DNA of 21,148 bases from an uncultured Oscillibacter sp. Lineage in GTDB: Bacteria > Bacillota > Clostridia > Oscillospirales > Oscillospiraceae. The stretch's first letter is position 1. Every line of letters begins with the position of its first letter. Of the stretch, positions 1-8,554 are shown in pieces. The stretch spans positions 1-21,148 of the forward strand of contig UQMC01000021.1 of assembly GCA_900542115.1 (NCBI GenBank), in the 5' to 3' direction. The notes under the pieces are model-generated. The model made no database searches. It was given only the letters and a program-made list of their open reading frames with translations, and was not told the DNA's origin. The position numbers and the translations under genes are program-made.

Positions 1-37
1 GCCGTGACTGGAGTTCAGACGTGTGCTCTTCCGATCT
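1..37. other. Illumina sequencing adapter (non-genomic)
   Basis: Positions 4-37 match the Illumina TruSeq index-side adapter, which begins GTGACTGGAGTTCAGAC and ends TGCTCTTCCGATCT. This is the reverse complement of the usual read-through adapter. The three bases before it (GCC) would be the edge of a sample index beginning GGC when read in the other direction. The bases are library sequence left at the contig end, so nothing biological should be read from them. Genomic sequence can begin no earlier than 38. Confidence 0.97.
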
Positions 38-100
38 CTGAAAATGCAAGTAGTTTTCCGTTTATTTTGTGTTTTCTTTCGGCTTTTTTTGCATTTTCAG
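38..100. repeat. 11-bp inverted repeat abutting the adapter
   Basis: CTGAAAATGCA at 38-48 is the exact reverse complement of TGCATTTTCAG at 90-100. The outer arm starts at the first base after the adapter and the inner arm lies inside the end of yqeG. The 41-base gap is too long for a normal terminator loop. A foldback library artefact at the fragment end is the likelier source, which would make 38-48 non-native. Confidence 0.6.
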
Positions 101-583
101 CGGACAGGCGGCCTTAAACGGCCGCTGCAGCAGGTGCAGAAATCGGTTCCACGCCCCCACCGGGCCGCCCAGCGGCTCCACCATCAGCGCCAGTACGCCT
201 GCCCTGCGGGCGGCCAGCATATCCGTCAGCAGCTTGTCCCCCAGCATGGCCGTGTGGGCCGGGGACACGCCCACGCGCTCCATAGCGGCCCACAGGCCCT
301 TGGGGCTTGGCTTTCCCGCGTGGCCCTGAAAGCCCACCCCCAAGTCCGCGCAGAACTCCGTGACCCGCTGCCCGGAGCGGTTGTTGGAAACGATCATGAC
401 CGTGATGCCCGCGTTCTCCATGGCGGCGATCCATCGGCGCAGCGCGTCATCCGGCCGCCGGACAGCCTTCGGCGCCAGCGTATAGTCAAGGTCCGTCAGC
501 AGCAATCCGATTTCACGCTGCCGCAGAAACGCGGGCGTAATGTCCCGGTAGCTGTCAAAAAGAACATCCGGCGTCAAAAGCAT
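62..583 (-). CDS. yqeG: YqeG family HAD-IIIA phosphatase
   Basis: A 173-residue protein with the motifs of a haloacid dehalogenase phosphatase: motif I as LTDLDYT (Asp31 and Asp33), motif II around IVSNN, the lysine of motif III in GKPSPKG, and motif IV as MLGDKLLTD. The length and the N-terminal LLTPD fit the YqeG family of Firmicutes, a predicted cytoplasmic phosphatase whose substrate is not settled. The ATG at 583 is chosen because a GGGGGAG Shine-Dalgarno site lies just upstream; the open frame continues to 634 but that would cover the promoter. The C-terminal tail (about 15 residues, lysine-rich) and the TAA lie close to the artefact-prone contig end, so the last few codons are less certain. 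The gene is divergent from the next one. Confidence 0.9.
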   Translation of the reverse strand: MLLTPDVLFDSYRDITPAFLRQREIGLLLTDLDYTLAPKAVRRPDDALRRWIAAMENAGITVMIVSNNRSGQRVTEFCADLGVGFQGHAGKPSPKGLWAAMERVGVSPAHTAMLGDKLLTDMLAARRAGVLALMVEPLGGPVGAWNRFLHLLQRPFKAACPLKMQKKPKENTK

Positions 584-612
584 GAACCGCTCCCCCTTTT
601 CGTATAAGTGGT

Positions 613-641
613 AGTATAGCAAAAAGCAAATCATTTCTCAA
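613..641 (-). promoter_or_regulatory. Sigma-A-type promoter of yqeG
   Basis: On the minus strand, TTGAGA (636-641) and TATACT (613-618) are separated by 17 bases. Transcription would begin near 606, leaving a leader of about 23 bases before the ATG at 583. This excludes the longer open-frame start. Confidence 0.7.
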
Positions 642-654
642 GGGGGGAATTCTC

Positions 655-1425
655 ATGCGCCTCTATTTGACCGTGCGGCCCGAGGATGTCCGGGAGGCGG
701 CGCCCTACCGTCGGGAGCTGGCTCACGCCGCCTATCATATTGGGGAGGAATCCGCGCTTTTGCGGCGAAATCTGCTGGTGCAGACCAGCGGCGGGCTGCT
801 GGTACTCAGCGACCGGGGCGCGCCGCCGGTGGAGGACCCGGAGGGACTGGCCGGGGCGCTGCTCCGGGAGTGCGGACGCAGGAGCTATTCCGGCATCGTA
901 CTGGATTTTGAAATGCCGCCGCGCCGGGACCTATCCGACCTTGCCGCCGCCCTCGGACGGAGCTGCGCCGCCGGACACCGCCCTCTTTACCTCCCGGAAG
1001 CGTATGCCAAATTAACAGCGCACCGCATCGTCATCATCAACACGGCAGTGTCCGGCGGCAGCTTTGAGGAGCACCTACGTGAAGTCATCTCACTTTACGG
1101 CGGTTCCCAACACATTGCGCTGGACGTTCAACTGCTCCGAATGTGCTTTTCCCTCCCAGCCCCCACCGGGCTGGGAGAACCGCTGACGCCGGAGAAGCTG
1201 GATACGCTGCTGCACGCGCAGGGCCCCGCCGTTTTCTTCTCCCGGGACCTGTGCGCCCGGTACTTTACCTGTACACGAAGCGGTCAGGCGCAGTTCATTC
1301 TGTTCGACGATGCCGGAACGCTGCGGCAAAAGCTGCGGCTGGGACAGCAGCTTGGCGTAGCCGCCGCCTTTTTCCAGTGGCCGGAAATCAGCAACATCGC
1401 CCCGGAGCTGTTTGCCCGCTCCTGA
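655..1425 (+). CDS. Uncharacterised protein, possible GH18-like TIM barrel
   Basis: A 256-residue protein that I cannot assign to a named family with confidence. It starts after a strong AAGGGGGG ribosome-binding site. It has no signal peptide or membrane segment, so it should be cytoplasmic. Alternating hydrophobic strands and helices run through it. Two stretches recall glycosyl hydrolase family 18 barrels: GIVLDFEMPP at about residues 79-88 (compare the DxxDxDxE strand) and a C-terminal LFDDAGTLRQKLRLGQQLGVAAAFFQWPEI-like region split over about residues 215-248 (compare the closing strand with its Trp). The full catalytic DxDxE series is not present, so it may be a non-catalytic barrel. 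It is divergent from yqeG and followed by an independent promoter at 1470. Confidence 0.6.
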   Translation: MRLYLTVRPEDVREAAPYRRELAHAAYHIGEESALLRRNLLVQTSGGLLVLSDRGAPPVEDPEGLAGALLRECGRRSYSGIVLDFEMPPRRDLSDLAAALGRSCAAGHRPLYLPEAYAKLTAHRIVIINTAVSGGSFEEHLREVISLYGGSQHIALDVQLLRMCFSLPAPTGLGEPLTPEKLDTLLHAQGPAVFFSRDLCARYFTCTRSGQAQFILFDDAGTLRQKLRLGQQLGVAAAFFQWPEISNIAPELFARS

Positions 1426-1469
1426 ACCAATATTTACCGTTTTATTTCCGCACTTGCCGGAACGCTGTC

Positions 1470-1498
1470 TTTACAAACCGCGCAGAAGCGTGTAAAAT
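1470..1498 (+). promoter_or_regulatory. Sigma-A-type promoter of the binding protein-kinase operon
   Basis: TTTACA (1470-1475) and TAAAAT (1493-1498) are 17 bases apart, 45 bases after the preceding stop codon. The predicted start near 1505 gives a leader of about 60 bases to the ATG at 1570. Confidence 0.65.
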
Positions 1499-1569
1499 AT
1501 TTGCTAATTATTGAATTTTGCAGAATACGGTCATATTTAAAAAAAGAGAGAGAGAATACAAGAGTGGTT

Positions 1570-3045
1570 ATGAACAAACATACGAATTGGTCCCGGCTGG
1601 CCGCCGGTGCGCTGGCGCTGTCCCTTCTGTCCGGGTGTGGTGCAGAAAAGGCCGCCGCCGAAAGCAAAACCGTTACGCTGGACCCCAGCAATCCCGTTTC
1701 CCTGACGGTGTGGCACTACTACAACGGCGCACAGCAATCCGCTTTCGATGAGCTGGTTTCCGAGTTTAACGCCACCGTTGGCAAGGAGAAGGGCATTTAT
1801 GTAGAGGGCTACAGTCAAGGCTCCGTATCAGACCTTGAAAAAGCTGTCACTGCCGCAGCCGCCGGCTCCGTCGGCTCTCAGGAGCTTCCCAATATCTTCT
1901 CCACCTATGCCGACACAGCATACGCCATGCAGCAGCAGGGCAAGCTGGCCGACCTTTCCCAGTTTTTCTCCGCTGAGGAGCTGAGCGAATACGTGGACGC
2001 CTATATTCAGGAAGGCTACTTCCACGATGACGGTGCGCTGTACATCTTCCCTGTCGCTAAATCCACCGAGATCACCATGATCAACACCACCGACTGGCAG
2101 CCCTTTGCCGACGCCACCGGCGTCACGCTGGACCAGCTTTCCACCACAGAGGGCATTGTGGACGTTGCGCGGCAATACTACGAGTGGACAGACAGCCTGA
2201 CCCCCGATGTGCCCGATGACGGTAAGGCCTTTTATGGCCGGGATTCCATGTCCAACTATTTCATCATCGGCATGAAGCAGATGGGCGTGGACATTTTCGA
2301 TGTGGAAAACGGTGAGGCCACGCTCCGGCCGGAAAAGGAGCAGATTCGCCGCCTGTGGGACAACTATTACGTTCCCTACGTCAACGGCTGGTTCACAAGC
2401 CTCGGCAAATTCCGCTCCGACGATGTCAAGACCGGCGACATTCTGGCTTACACCGGTTCCTCTTCCTCCTCCATGTACTTCCCGGATCAGGTGGTGCTGG
2501 ATGACAGAAGCCGCCCCATCGGCTACGCCGTACTGCCCACGCCGGTCATGGAGGGTGGCCAGCACATCAACGTGCAGCAGGGCGCCGGCATGGCCGTGAC
2601 CCTGTCCGACGAGCAGCATGAGTTTGCCGCCTGCGAATTTTTGAAGTGGTTCACCGCCAAGGAAAATAATCTCCGCTTTGTGTGCGACTCCGCCTATCTG
2701 CCGGTCCGTAAGGACGCTAACTCCATGGAAGCGCTGGAGGCTGTCATTGAGGACCAGCAGCTCAGCATCAACAGCAAGGCGTATGACTGCCTGAGCAGCA
2801 TCCTCAGCGATTACGATTCCATTTCGTTCTACACGCCCAAGTGCTTCCAAAACGGCTTTGCCGCCCGGAAGGTGCTGGACTACAACCTCTCCGACAAGGC
2901 CGTGGCTGACAAAGCCGCCATTGACGAAGCCGTTGCCGCCGGAACGCCCCGGGCCGAGGCTGTCACCCCCTATGTGACGGACGAGGCTTTCGAGACGTGG
3001 TACGAGGCTTTCTGCCAAGTGCTGGAAACCGCCGCTCAGTCCTGA
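1570..3045 (+). CDS. Extracellular solute-binding lipoprotein (ABC family 1)
   Basis: A 491-residue lipoprotein. The N-terminus has Lys3 and Arg9, a hydrophobic stretch and the lipobox LLSG-Cys23, so it should be cleaved and lipid-anchored outside the membrane. The mature part begins with a SLTVWHYYNGAQQSAFDELV motif region typical of family 1 carbohydrate-binding proteins (SBP_bac_1/8). It continues with the usual two-lobe features, including FADATGVTLDQLS-like and TAYAMQQQGKLADLSQFF regions, and a YAVLPTPVMEGG hinge region. The ligand is unknown but probably a sugar or other polyol. The start is uncertain between the ATG at 1570 and a GTG at 1564, since the purine-rich site before them is weak. 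No permease or ATPase gene follows. A hybrid histidine kinase begins 40 bases downstream, which suggests a role in ligand sensing rather than, or as well as, uptake. Confidence 0.9.
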   Translation: MNKHTNWSRLAAGALALSLLSGCGAEKAAAESKTVTLDPSNPVSLTVWHYYNGAQQSAFDELVSEFNATVGKEKGIYVEGYSQGSVSDLEKAVTAAAAGSVGSQELPNIFSTYADTAYAMQQQGKLADLSQFFSAEELSEYVDAYIQEGYFHDDGALYIFPVAKSTEITMINTTDWQPFADATGVTLDQLSTTEGIVDVARQYYEWTDSLTPDVPDDGKAFYGRDSMSNYFIIGMKQMGVDIFDVENGEATLRPEKEQIRRLWDNYYVPYVNGWFTSLGKFRSDDVKTGDILAYTGSSSSSMYFPDQVVLDDRSRPIGYAVLPTPVMEGGQHINVQQGAGMAVTLSDEQHEFAACEFLKWFTAKENNLRFVCDSAYLPVRKDANSMEALEAVIEDQQLSINSKAYDCLSSILSDYDSISFYTPKCFQNGFAARKVLDYNLSDKAVADKAAIDEAVAAGTPRAEAVTPYVTDEAFETWYEAFCQVLETAAQS

Positions 3046-3085
3046 GCGAAATGATGCAAGGCCCTGTCGGGCTGAAGGAGGCGCC

Positions 3086-6000
3086 ATGAACCGGCGTAAA
3101 AAATCACTGACGTACCTGTTGCTTCTGCCTTTGCTGCTGGTTGTGCTGCTTCAGGGCATTGTCCCCTTTTCCATTCTGCTGGCCAGCGGCACCCGGGAAA
3201 CCATGGAGCGCAATACCGTGGACATCGACAGCAATCTGGTGGAAAACCAGAGTGTTGTGCTGCAAAACGCCATGGTGGACCAGTGGAGCGGCATTCGGAA
3301 CGAAAGCAACTTTCTAACCAATATGCTCTGGACATTCCTTGCGGAGCAGGATATCTCCATAGGGACCTTTCTGGGAGATTCGGCGCTCCAGCGCGCCTAT
3401 GCGGCGCAGGTATTCCCGGAGCTTCTGGACTATCTGCGGCGGGACAGCTCCTGCGGCGTGTTCCTGATTCTCGCCAACAGCGCCGACCCGATGCTTCCGG
3501 CAAATTACGAGGGCTTTTTCCTGCAGGATTCCGACCCCGCCACCAAAACCGAGACAAACTCCGACCTTCTGATTTAGCGCGGCGATAAGGCGCTGGCCCG
3601 CCAGTCCGGCATTACGCTGGACAGCTCATGGTCCCCCTCCTTCTCCTTTCAGGGGAGCGGTGTTCGGGCGGCGGACGATTTCTTCTATAAGCCCTATCTG
3701 GTAGCCCGCGAAAATACAACCGTGGACATGACCAGCCTTGGCTATTGGTCCCTGCCCTTTACATTAGAGGAGCATCCGCTGGATAACCACTGGATGATTA
3801 CCTATTCCGTTCCCCTGCTGTGCAACGGCGAAATATACGGCATTGTCGGCGCGGAGGTATCCACCAGCTATCTTTCCAATAACTATCTCTCCCTCCGGGA
3901 GCTGGACCGCAGTCAAAACGCCGGCTACGCGCTGGCCATTGACCAGGGGGACGGAAGCTACCGGGCCATCATCGGCAAGGGCGCGCTGTATGAAGCCGTT
4001 CATCAGGAAGACGGTCTGTTTACCCTGTGGAAAACAGAGGTCAGTAATCTGCTCCGTGTCAAGGACTCTCAGGTGGGCGACCAGGACGTTTACGCCGTTG
4101 TCTCCGGCATGAAGCTCTATAACCGCAACGTTCCCTACGGAAATACGGATTGGGTCCTCTGCGGCTTTGTATCGGAAAGCTCCGTGTTCGGCCTTGGAAA
4201 TCAGCTCTATCAGAATGTTCTCACCACGATTCTGTTCTGTGCGCTCATTGGCATGGCCGCCATGTTTGTGTGCGTCCGGCAAATTACCCGGCCAGTCTAT
4301 CAACTGGTGGACAGCGTTCGAGGCGGTCTGCACGGCCTGAAGCTGTTCCGCCCCTCTGATATTTTAGAGGTGGACGAACTGCACCATGTCATTCAAACGC
4401 TGACGGAAAGCGAAATCACCACTGAAAATCAGCTTGCCGAAGAAAAGGAGCGCTACCGCATCGCGCTGAAAAGCTCCAGCGATGTCTTCTTCACCTACCG
4501 GCAGGAGGAACAGCTCATTGAAATCGTCAACAGCCGGCAATTAAACGGCACATGGACGGTAGAGCAGTTCCGGAAGGGTGTCCTACAGTCCTGCCTCACG
4601 CCGGAGGAGCAGGCATCCTTCAACGCCCTTCTATCCAGCTATGCACCGGAGGTACGGGCACAATTTCTGTTCCGCCTCCCGGAGCATCCTAACGGACTGT
4701 GGGTAGAGCTGCGCGGCAAGGCTGTTCCTGAGGCTCAGACGGGACATCGCCGCGTGGTGGGTTTTGCCCGTGACATTCAGGAGGAAAAGCTGAAAGAGCT
4801 GGAGCGGACACAGCGGCAGATGCTTGACCCCGTGACAGACTTTTACCGTTTGAAACCCGGTCTGAACGCCGTTGCCGCCGCCCGCCGCAGCAGCCCTGTG
4901 GGCTTCCTTGTTCTCATTGACATCTGCGACTTTACCAAAATCGTCCAAAGTCACAGCCTGACCTTCGGCGATGTGATTTTAGAGGAATTTTCCAAGCAGA
5001 TTGCCTCCGTCTGCGGCGGCATAACCACGCAGCCCCTCTTGATTCGGGCCGGCTCCGACGAATTTCTCCTCTGGCTGCCGAACGTCACCGAAGTGGATTG
5101 CCGTGGCGCTTTGAAGGCATTGCAGACACAGTTCGCCTCTCTGATTCGTTCCAGCGCGCTGGAGCTTCGCTTCCGGGCCGGTATCACCCCTGCCACAGGA
5201 GAATCCACGGAGCTTCTTCTGCGTCAGGTCCGCACGGCCCTTGCCAATGCGGAGCTGCTGGATGCCCCGCTTGCCGTATGGGGCAGTTTGGAACAACCCA
5301 ATGCCGCAGGCAAGCCCTTTGGCGAGGTCATATCCCTTGGCTACACGGAGCAGATGGGACTTGCCGCGCTGGCGCTGAATCTGTTTGACCGCAGCCCCTC
5401 CACCCCGGCGGCGCTGGACCTGCTGTGCTGCCGCCTGCGGGACCGCTTCGGCCTTAAAAATCTGCTGATCGACACGTTCCGGCAGGAGTATTTTTCCAGC
5501 AGCGTTGAATACGAGTGGCGCCCCGTTCTGGCACTTGGCAGTGAGCACAGCGTCATTCGGTGGACCGATGAGAGCTACCGTCATCTGGACAGCGCTGTGG
5601 AGCAGGGCAAGCTGCTGCCCTTAAAGCAGCTTTATTTCATGCTCACGCTGCCCGATGACATCTATCAGCCAGAGGGCCTTATGTTCCCCATGTCGGATAA
5701 CGGCCGGTATTCCGGCGGACTGTTCCTCATCGGCGTGGACGCCGCGCTTCTGGAGAAAAAAGAGGACGCCAATCTTCTCTGGGAACTCGGCACCATCATC
5801 CAGAACCGCATCAACCTGACCCACCATGACCAGTCCGCGCAGGCCAAATCCGAGTTCCTTGCCCGGATGTCCCACGAGATTCGCACACCCATGAACGGCA
5901 TCATCGGCATGACGGAAATCGCCCTGAAGGAAAACCAGACCGAGGCCGCCCGGCTGGAGTGTCTGCAAAAGGTACGCAGCTCCTCCGAATATCTGCTGGG

Positions 6001-6970
6001 CCTGCTGAATGATATTCTGGATATGTCCAAAATTGAAAGCGGCAAGATGTCTCTGGTGGAGGAGGATTTTGACCTGCCGCAGCTTTTGAACGAGCTGCAT
6101 CCTGTGCTGGACGCCAAATTTGAGGAAAAGCAGCAGCTATTCCGCACGGATATTCAGCTTAATAATGACTGGTTCCGCAGCGATTCTCTCCGCATTACGC
6201 AGGTGCTCATCAATCTGCTGGGCAACGCCATCAAGTATTCCGGCAGCGGTACGGAAATTCTCCTGACCGTGCGGGAAACGGTGCTCTCCGGCGGGTGTTC
6301 CCGGGTCTATTTTGCCGTGCAGGACCACGGCATCGGCATCGGTGAGGCGGACCGCCAGCGGATTTTCCAGAGCTTTGAGCAGCTGGACAGCTCCGTTGCC
6401 CGCCGTCAGGGTACCGGTCTCGGTCTTGCCATCAGCAACCGGCTGGTGCACATGATGGGCAGCAGCATTCATCTGGACAGCACCGTGGGACAGGGCAGTA
6501 CCTTCTCCTTCTCCCTGACTCTCAAGCACGGCACGGCTCAGGCGTCCCGTCCCGCGCAGCAGCCGGAGGGTGAACTGAAGTTCAACGGTCTCCGGGTCCT
6601 TGTGGCGGAGGACAATGCCCTGAACATGGAAATTCTGAAAACGTTTTTGGAGGACATGGACTGCCGCGTGGACTGCGCGTGCAACGGCAGTGAGGCCGTG
6701 GAAAAATTCCGTGCCTCCCCGGAGGGCTATTACCGGGTGGTCTTTATGGACGTTATGATGCCGGTCATGGACGGTCTGGCCGCCACTCATGCCATCCGCA
6801 CCCTGCCTCGGAAGGACAGCGCTGCCGTTCCCATTGTGGCTGTCAGCGCCAACGCCTTTGACGAGGATATCAAGCGCTCCCTTGCCAGCGGCATGAACGC
6901 CCACCTCTCCAAGCCCATTGAGGTGCAGAAGCTCCGTGAGCTGCTCCGGCAGCTTACCGCCAACGCATAA
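3086..6970 (+). pseudogene. Hybrid sensor histidine kinase interrupted by an in-frame TAG
   Basis: One reading frame of 1294 codons starts at an ATG after AAGGAGG and is broken only by TAG at 3575-3577 (codon 164). The frame stays open and protein-like on both sides. Visible parts: membrane segment about 8-33; a large extracytoplasmic dCache-like sensor to about 375; second membrane segment about 379-400; HAMP/coiled linker; PAS-like region about 455-570; a degenerate GGDEF domain (AGSDEF at 655-660); a GAF-like region; HisKA with MSHEIRTPMNG (His930); HATPase with LLGNAIKYS (Asn1047), DHGIGIG and GTGLGLAI; and a C-terminal receiver with acidic pocket VAEDN, phospho-acceptor Asp1222 in MDVMMP, and SKPI. 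It would phosphorylate itself and its receiver in response to an external ligand. If the stop is real, the 163-residue product has no kinase; restart at the ATG at 3722 lacks a ribosome-binding site. Sequencing error is possible. Confidence 0.88.
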
Positions 6971-6977
6971 ATCAAGA

Positions 6978-7011
6978 CGCGCCCCGGTACGGTGAAACGT
7001 ACCGGGGCGCG
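6978..7011 (+). terminator. Rho-independent terminator after the hybrid kinase
   Basis: A perfect 13-bp stem (6978-6990 with 6999-7011) closes an 8-base loop and is followed by CTTTCTATTCTTG, a moderately T-rich tail. It starts 7 bases after the kinase stop. The convergent lysA gene ends at 7042, so the hairpin may also help to stop that transcript. Confidence 0.85.
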
Positions 7012-7041
7012 CTTTCTATTCTTGTATTAAAAGACAGGCCG

Positions 7042-8334
7042 TTATTCGTCCAGCGCAGTCAAATCCGCAAACGTCTCGCGGCGGACCGCCGTATAGCTCC
7101 CCTCTGGCGTCAGCATCACAATGGGCGGACGGGGCAGGCGGTTATAATTGGAGGCCATGGAGTAATTATAGGCCCCGGTGGTGCAGACTGCCAAAATATC
7201 GCCCCGGCAGGTATCTGCCGGCAGCTCCACATGGGGCTGGATAATGTCGCCGCTTTCACAGCAGCGGCCCACCACATCGAAGCGCTCTGTGGGGCCGGTC
7301 TTGCTGCCGTGATACACCGTGTACCGGGACTGGTACAGCGCGTAGCGGGGATTGTCCGTCATGCCGCCATCCACTGCGGCATACTGCTTATAGCCGGGAA
7401 TCCGCTTAATAGAGCCAACGGTATACAGCGTCATACCCGCGTCGGCCACAATGCTGCGGCCCGGCTCCATCAAAAAGCGGGGCATCGGCAAGCCGTGCTT
7501 TTCCGTTTCACGCCGCAGATGGAGGGCCACCTCCCGCAGCCGCGCCGGGATGTCAATGGCCTCGTCCTCCTCGGTATAGCGGACGCCGTAGCCGCCGCCC
7601 AAATTCAGCTCCTCCAGCACAGCGCCGGTCTCGTCCCGTATCTCCGCCAGAAACGCCGCCATGATGTCAATGGTCCGCTGGTACACATCCTCTCCAAACA
7701 CCTGAGAGCCCACATGGCAGTGCAGCCCCAGCAGCTTCAGGTGCGGCTGGGCCAGCGCCAGCTTCACAAGCTCCATGGCCTGTCCCGTCTCCACGGCGGC
7801 CCCGAACTTGGAATCCACCTTTCCGGTGCTCACGGCCTCGTAGGTGTGGGGGTCGATGCCCGGCGTCACCCGCAGCAAAATGGCCTGCGTAACACCCGCC
7901 CCCGCCGCCGTTTTCTCCAGCGCCAGCAGTTCCTCCCGGTTATCCGCAATGAAGCAGCCGATACCGGACGCTACGCCGTAGGCAATGTCCGCGTCCGTCT
8001 TGCAGTTACCGTGAAAATGGATACGCTCCGCCGGAAAACCCGCGGCCAACGCGGTATACAGCTCCCCGGAGGACACGACATCCACGCCCATGCCCTCCTC
8101 CGCCATAATGCGGTAGATCTGCTTGAAGGACGCCGCTTTGCTGGCATACAGCGGTAGAGAGTCCTCTGGGAAATTCTCCTGGAACGCCTTTAGATACATC
8201 CGACAGTTGCTCCGAATCCGCTGCTCATCCATCAGGTACAGTGGGGTGCCGTATTCCGCCGCCAGGCGGGTCACCTCCTGCCCCGCAATGGTCAAAACGC
8301 CCTCCGGCGTTCGTCCGATATTATCTGAAAGCAT
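7042..8334 (-). CDS. lysA: Diaminopimelate decarboxylase
   Basis: A 430-residue PLP enzyme of the fold III ornithine/DAP decarboxylase family. It converts meso-diaminopimelate to L-lysine and CO2, the last step of lysine synthesis, in the cytoplasm. The PLP lysine is Lys66 in YASKAASFK. Other family marks are LLGLHCHVGSQ, the glycine-rich phosphate loop LNLGGGYGVRY, the substrate-binding MEPGRSIV, the second-subunit catalytic cysteine in VGRCCESGD, and GAYNYSMASNYNRLPRP near the C-terminus. The length is normal for LysA. The ATG at 8334 has GGAGG eight bases upstream. The gene stands alone, with its own promoter and a structured leader, and converges on the kinase terminator. Confidence 0.96.
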   Translation of the reverse strand: MLSDNIGRTPEGVLTIAGQEVTRLAAEYGTPLYLMDEQRIRSNCRMYLKAFQENFPEDSLPLYASKAASFKQIYRIMAEEGMGVDVVSSGELYTALAAGFPAERIHFHGNCKTDADIAYGVASGIGCFIADNREELLALEKTAAGAGVTQAILLRVTPGIDPHTYEAVSTGKVDSKFGAAVETGQAMELVKLALAQPHLKLLGLHCHVGSQVFGEDVYQRTIDIMAAFLAEIRDETGAVLEELNLGGGYGVRYTEEDEAIDIPARLREVALHLRRETEKHGLPMPRFLMEPGRSIVADAGMTLYTVGSIKRIPGYKQYAAVDGGMTDNPRYALYQSRYTVYHGSKTGPTERFDVVGRCCESGDIIQPHVELPADTCRGDILAVCTTGAYNYSMASNYNRLPRPPIVMLTPEGSYTAVRRETFADLTALDE

Positions 8335-8345
8335 TTTTCATTCCT

Positions 8346-8382
8346 CCTGCGGCTAAGCCGACAATCACGGCATTCCCGCAGG
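8346..8382 (-). promoter_or_regulatory. Leader hairpin touching the lysA ribosome-binding site
   Basis: In the lysA leader RNA, CCTGCGG (8376-8382 on the complement) pairs with CCGCAGG (8346-8352). An inner GCCG/CGGC stem lies between them across a small internal loop. The 3' arm runs directly into the AGGAGG ribosome-binding site, so folding could limit translation. It is too short for a lysine riboswitch. Confidence 0.45.
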
Positions 8383-8401
8383 CGCCGTTATTTTGTGATA
8401 A

Positions 8402-8430
8402 ATAGTACCATATTTTTCCGACTGTGGAAA
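8402..8430 (-). promoter_or_regulatory. Probable lysA promoter
   Basis: On the minus strand, TTTCCA (8425-8430) and TACTAT (8402-8407) are 17 bases apart. Each box matches four of six consensus bases. The predicted start near 8396 gives a leader of about 60 bases that includes the hairpin at 8346-8382. Confidence 0.45.
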
Positions 8431-8471
8431 GCGTTTTCTTTCCATTTTTCGCCGCAAAACTGCACAAAATT

Positions 8472-8507
8472 ACGGCGGACAACCGCCTTCTCTCCGTTGT
8501 CCGCCGT
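8472..8507 (-). terminator. Terminator of the YheO-type regulator
   Basis: A perfect 12-bp stem (8472-8483 with 8496-8507) has a 12-base loop and lies about 50 bases after the regulator stop. On the minus strand it is followed by TAATTTTG, a short T-rich tail. It also separates the regulator from the lysA promoter. Confidence 0.65.
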
Positions 8508-8554
8508 TTAAAAACAAATCAGGCAAAATATTTTCGTCTGCCGTGTCTGCCCGT

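Noticed and set aside
1828..3087. Long open frame antisense to the binding protein gene
   Set aside because: Its composition is that of a complement shadow; the plus-strand gene has a lipobox and clear family motifs.
3575..3577. TAG read as pyrrolysine, selenocysteine-like recoding or programmed readthrough
   Set aside because: TAG is used as an ordinary stop by arcC (13053-13055) in this window, no pyl genes or readthrough context are seen, and a hybrid kinase sensor domain has no need of such a residue. A mutation or base error is simpler.
8335..8554. Lysine riboswitch upstream of lysA
   Set aside because: The leader after the predicted start is only about 60 bases, far short of the five-helix lysine element, and the larger hairpin nearby belongs to the regulator's terminator.
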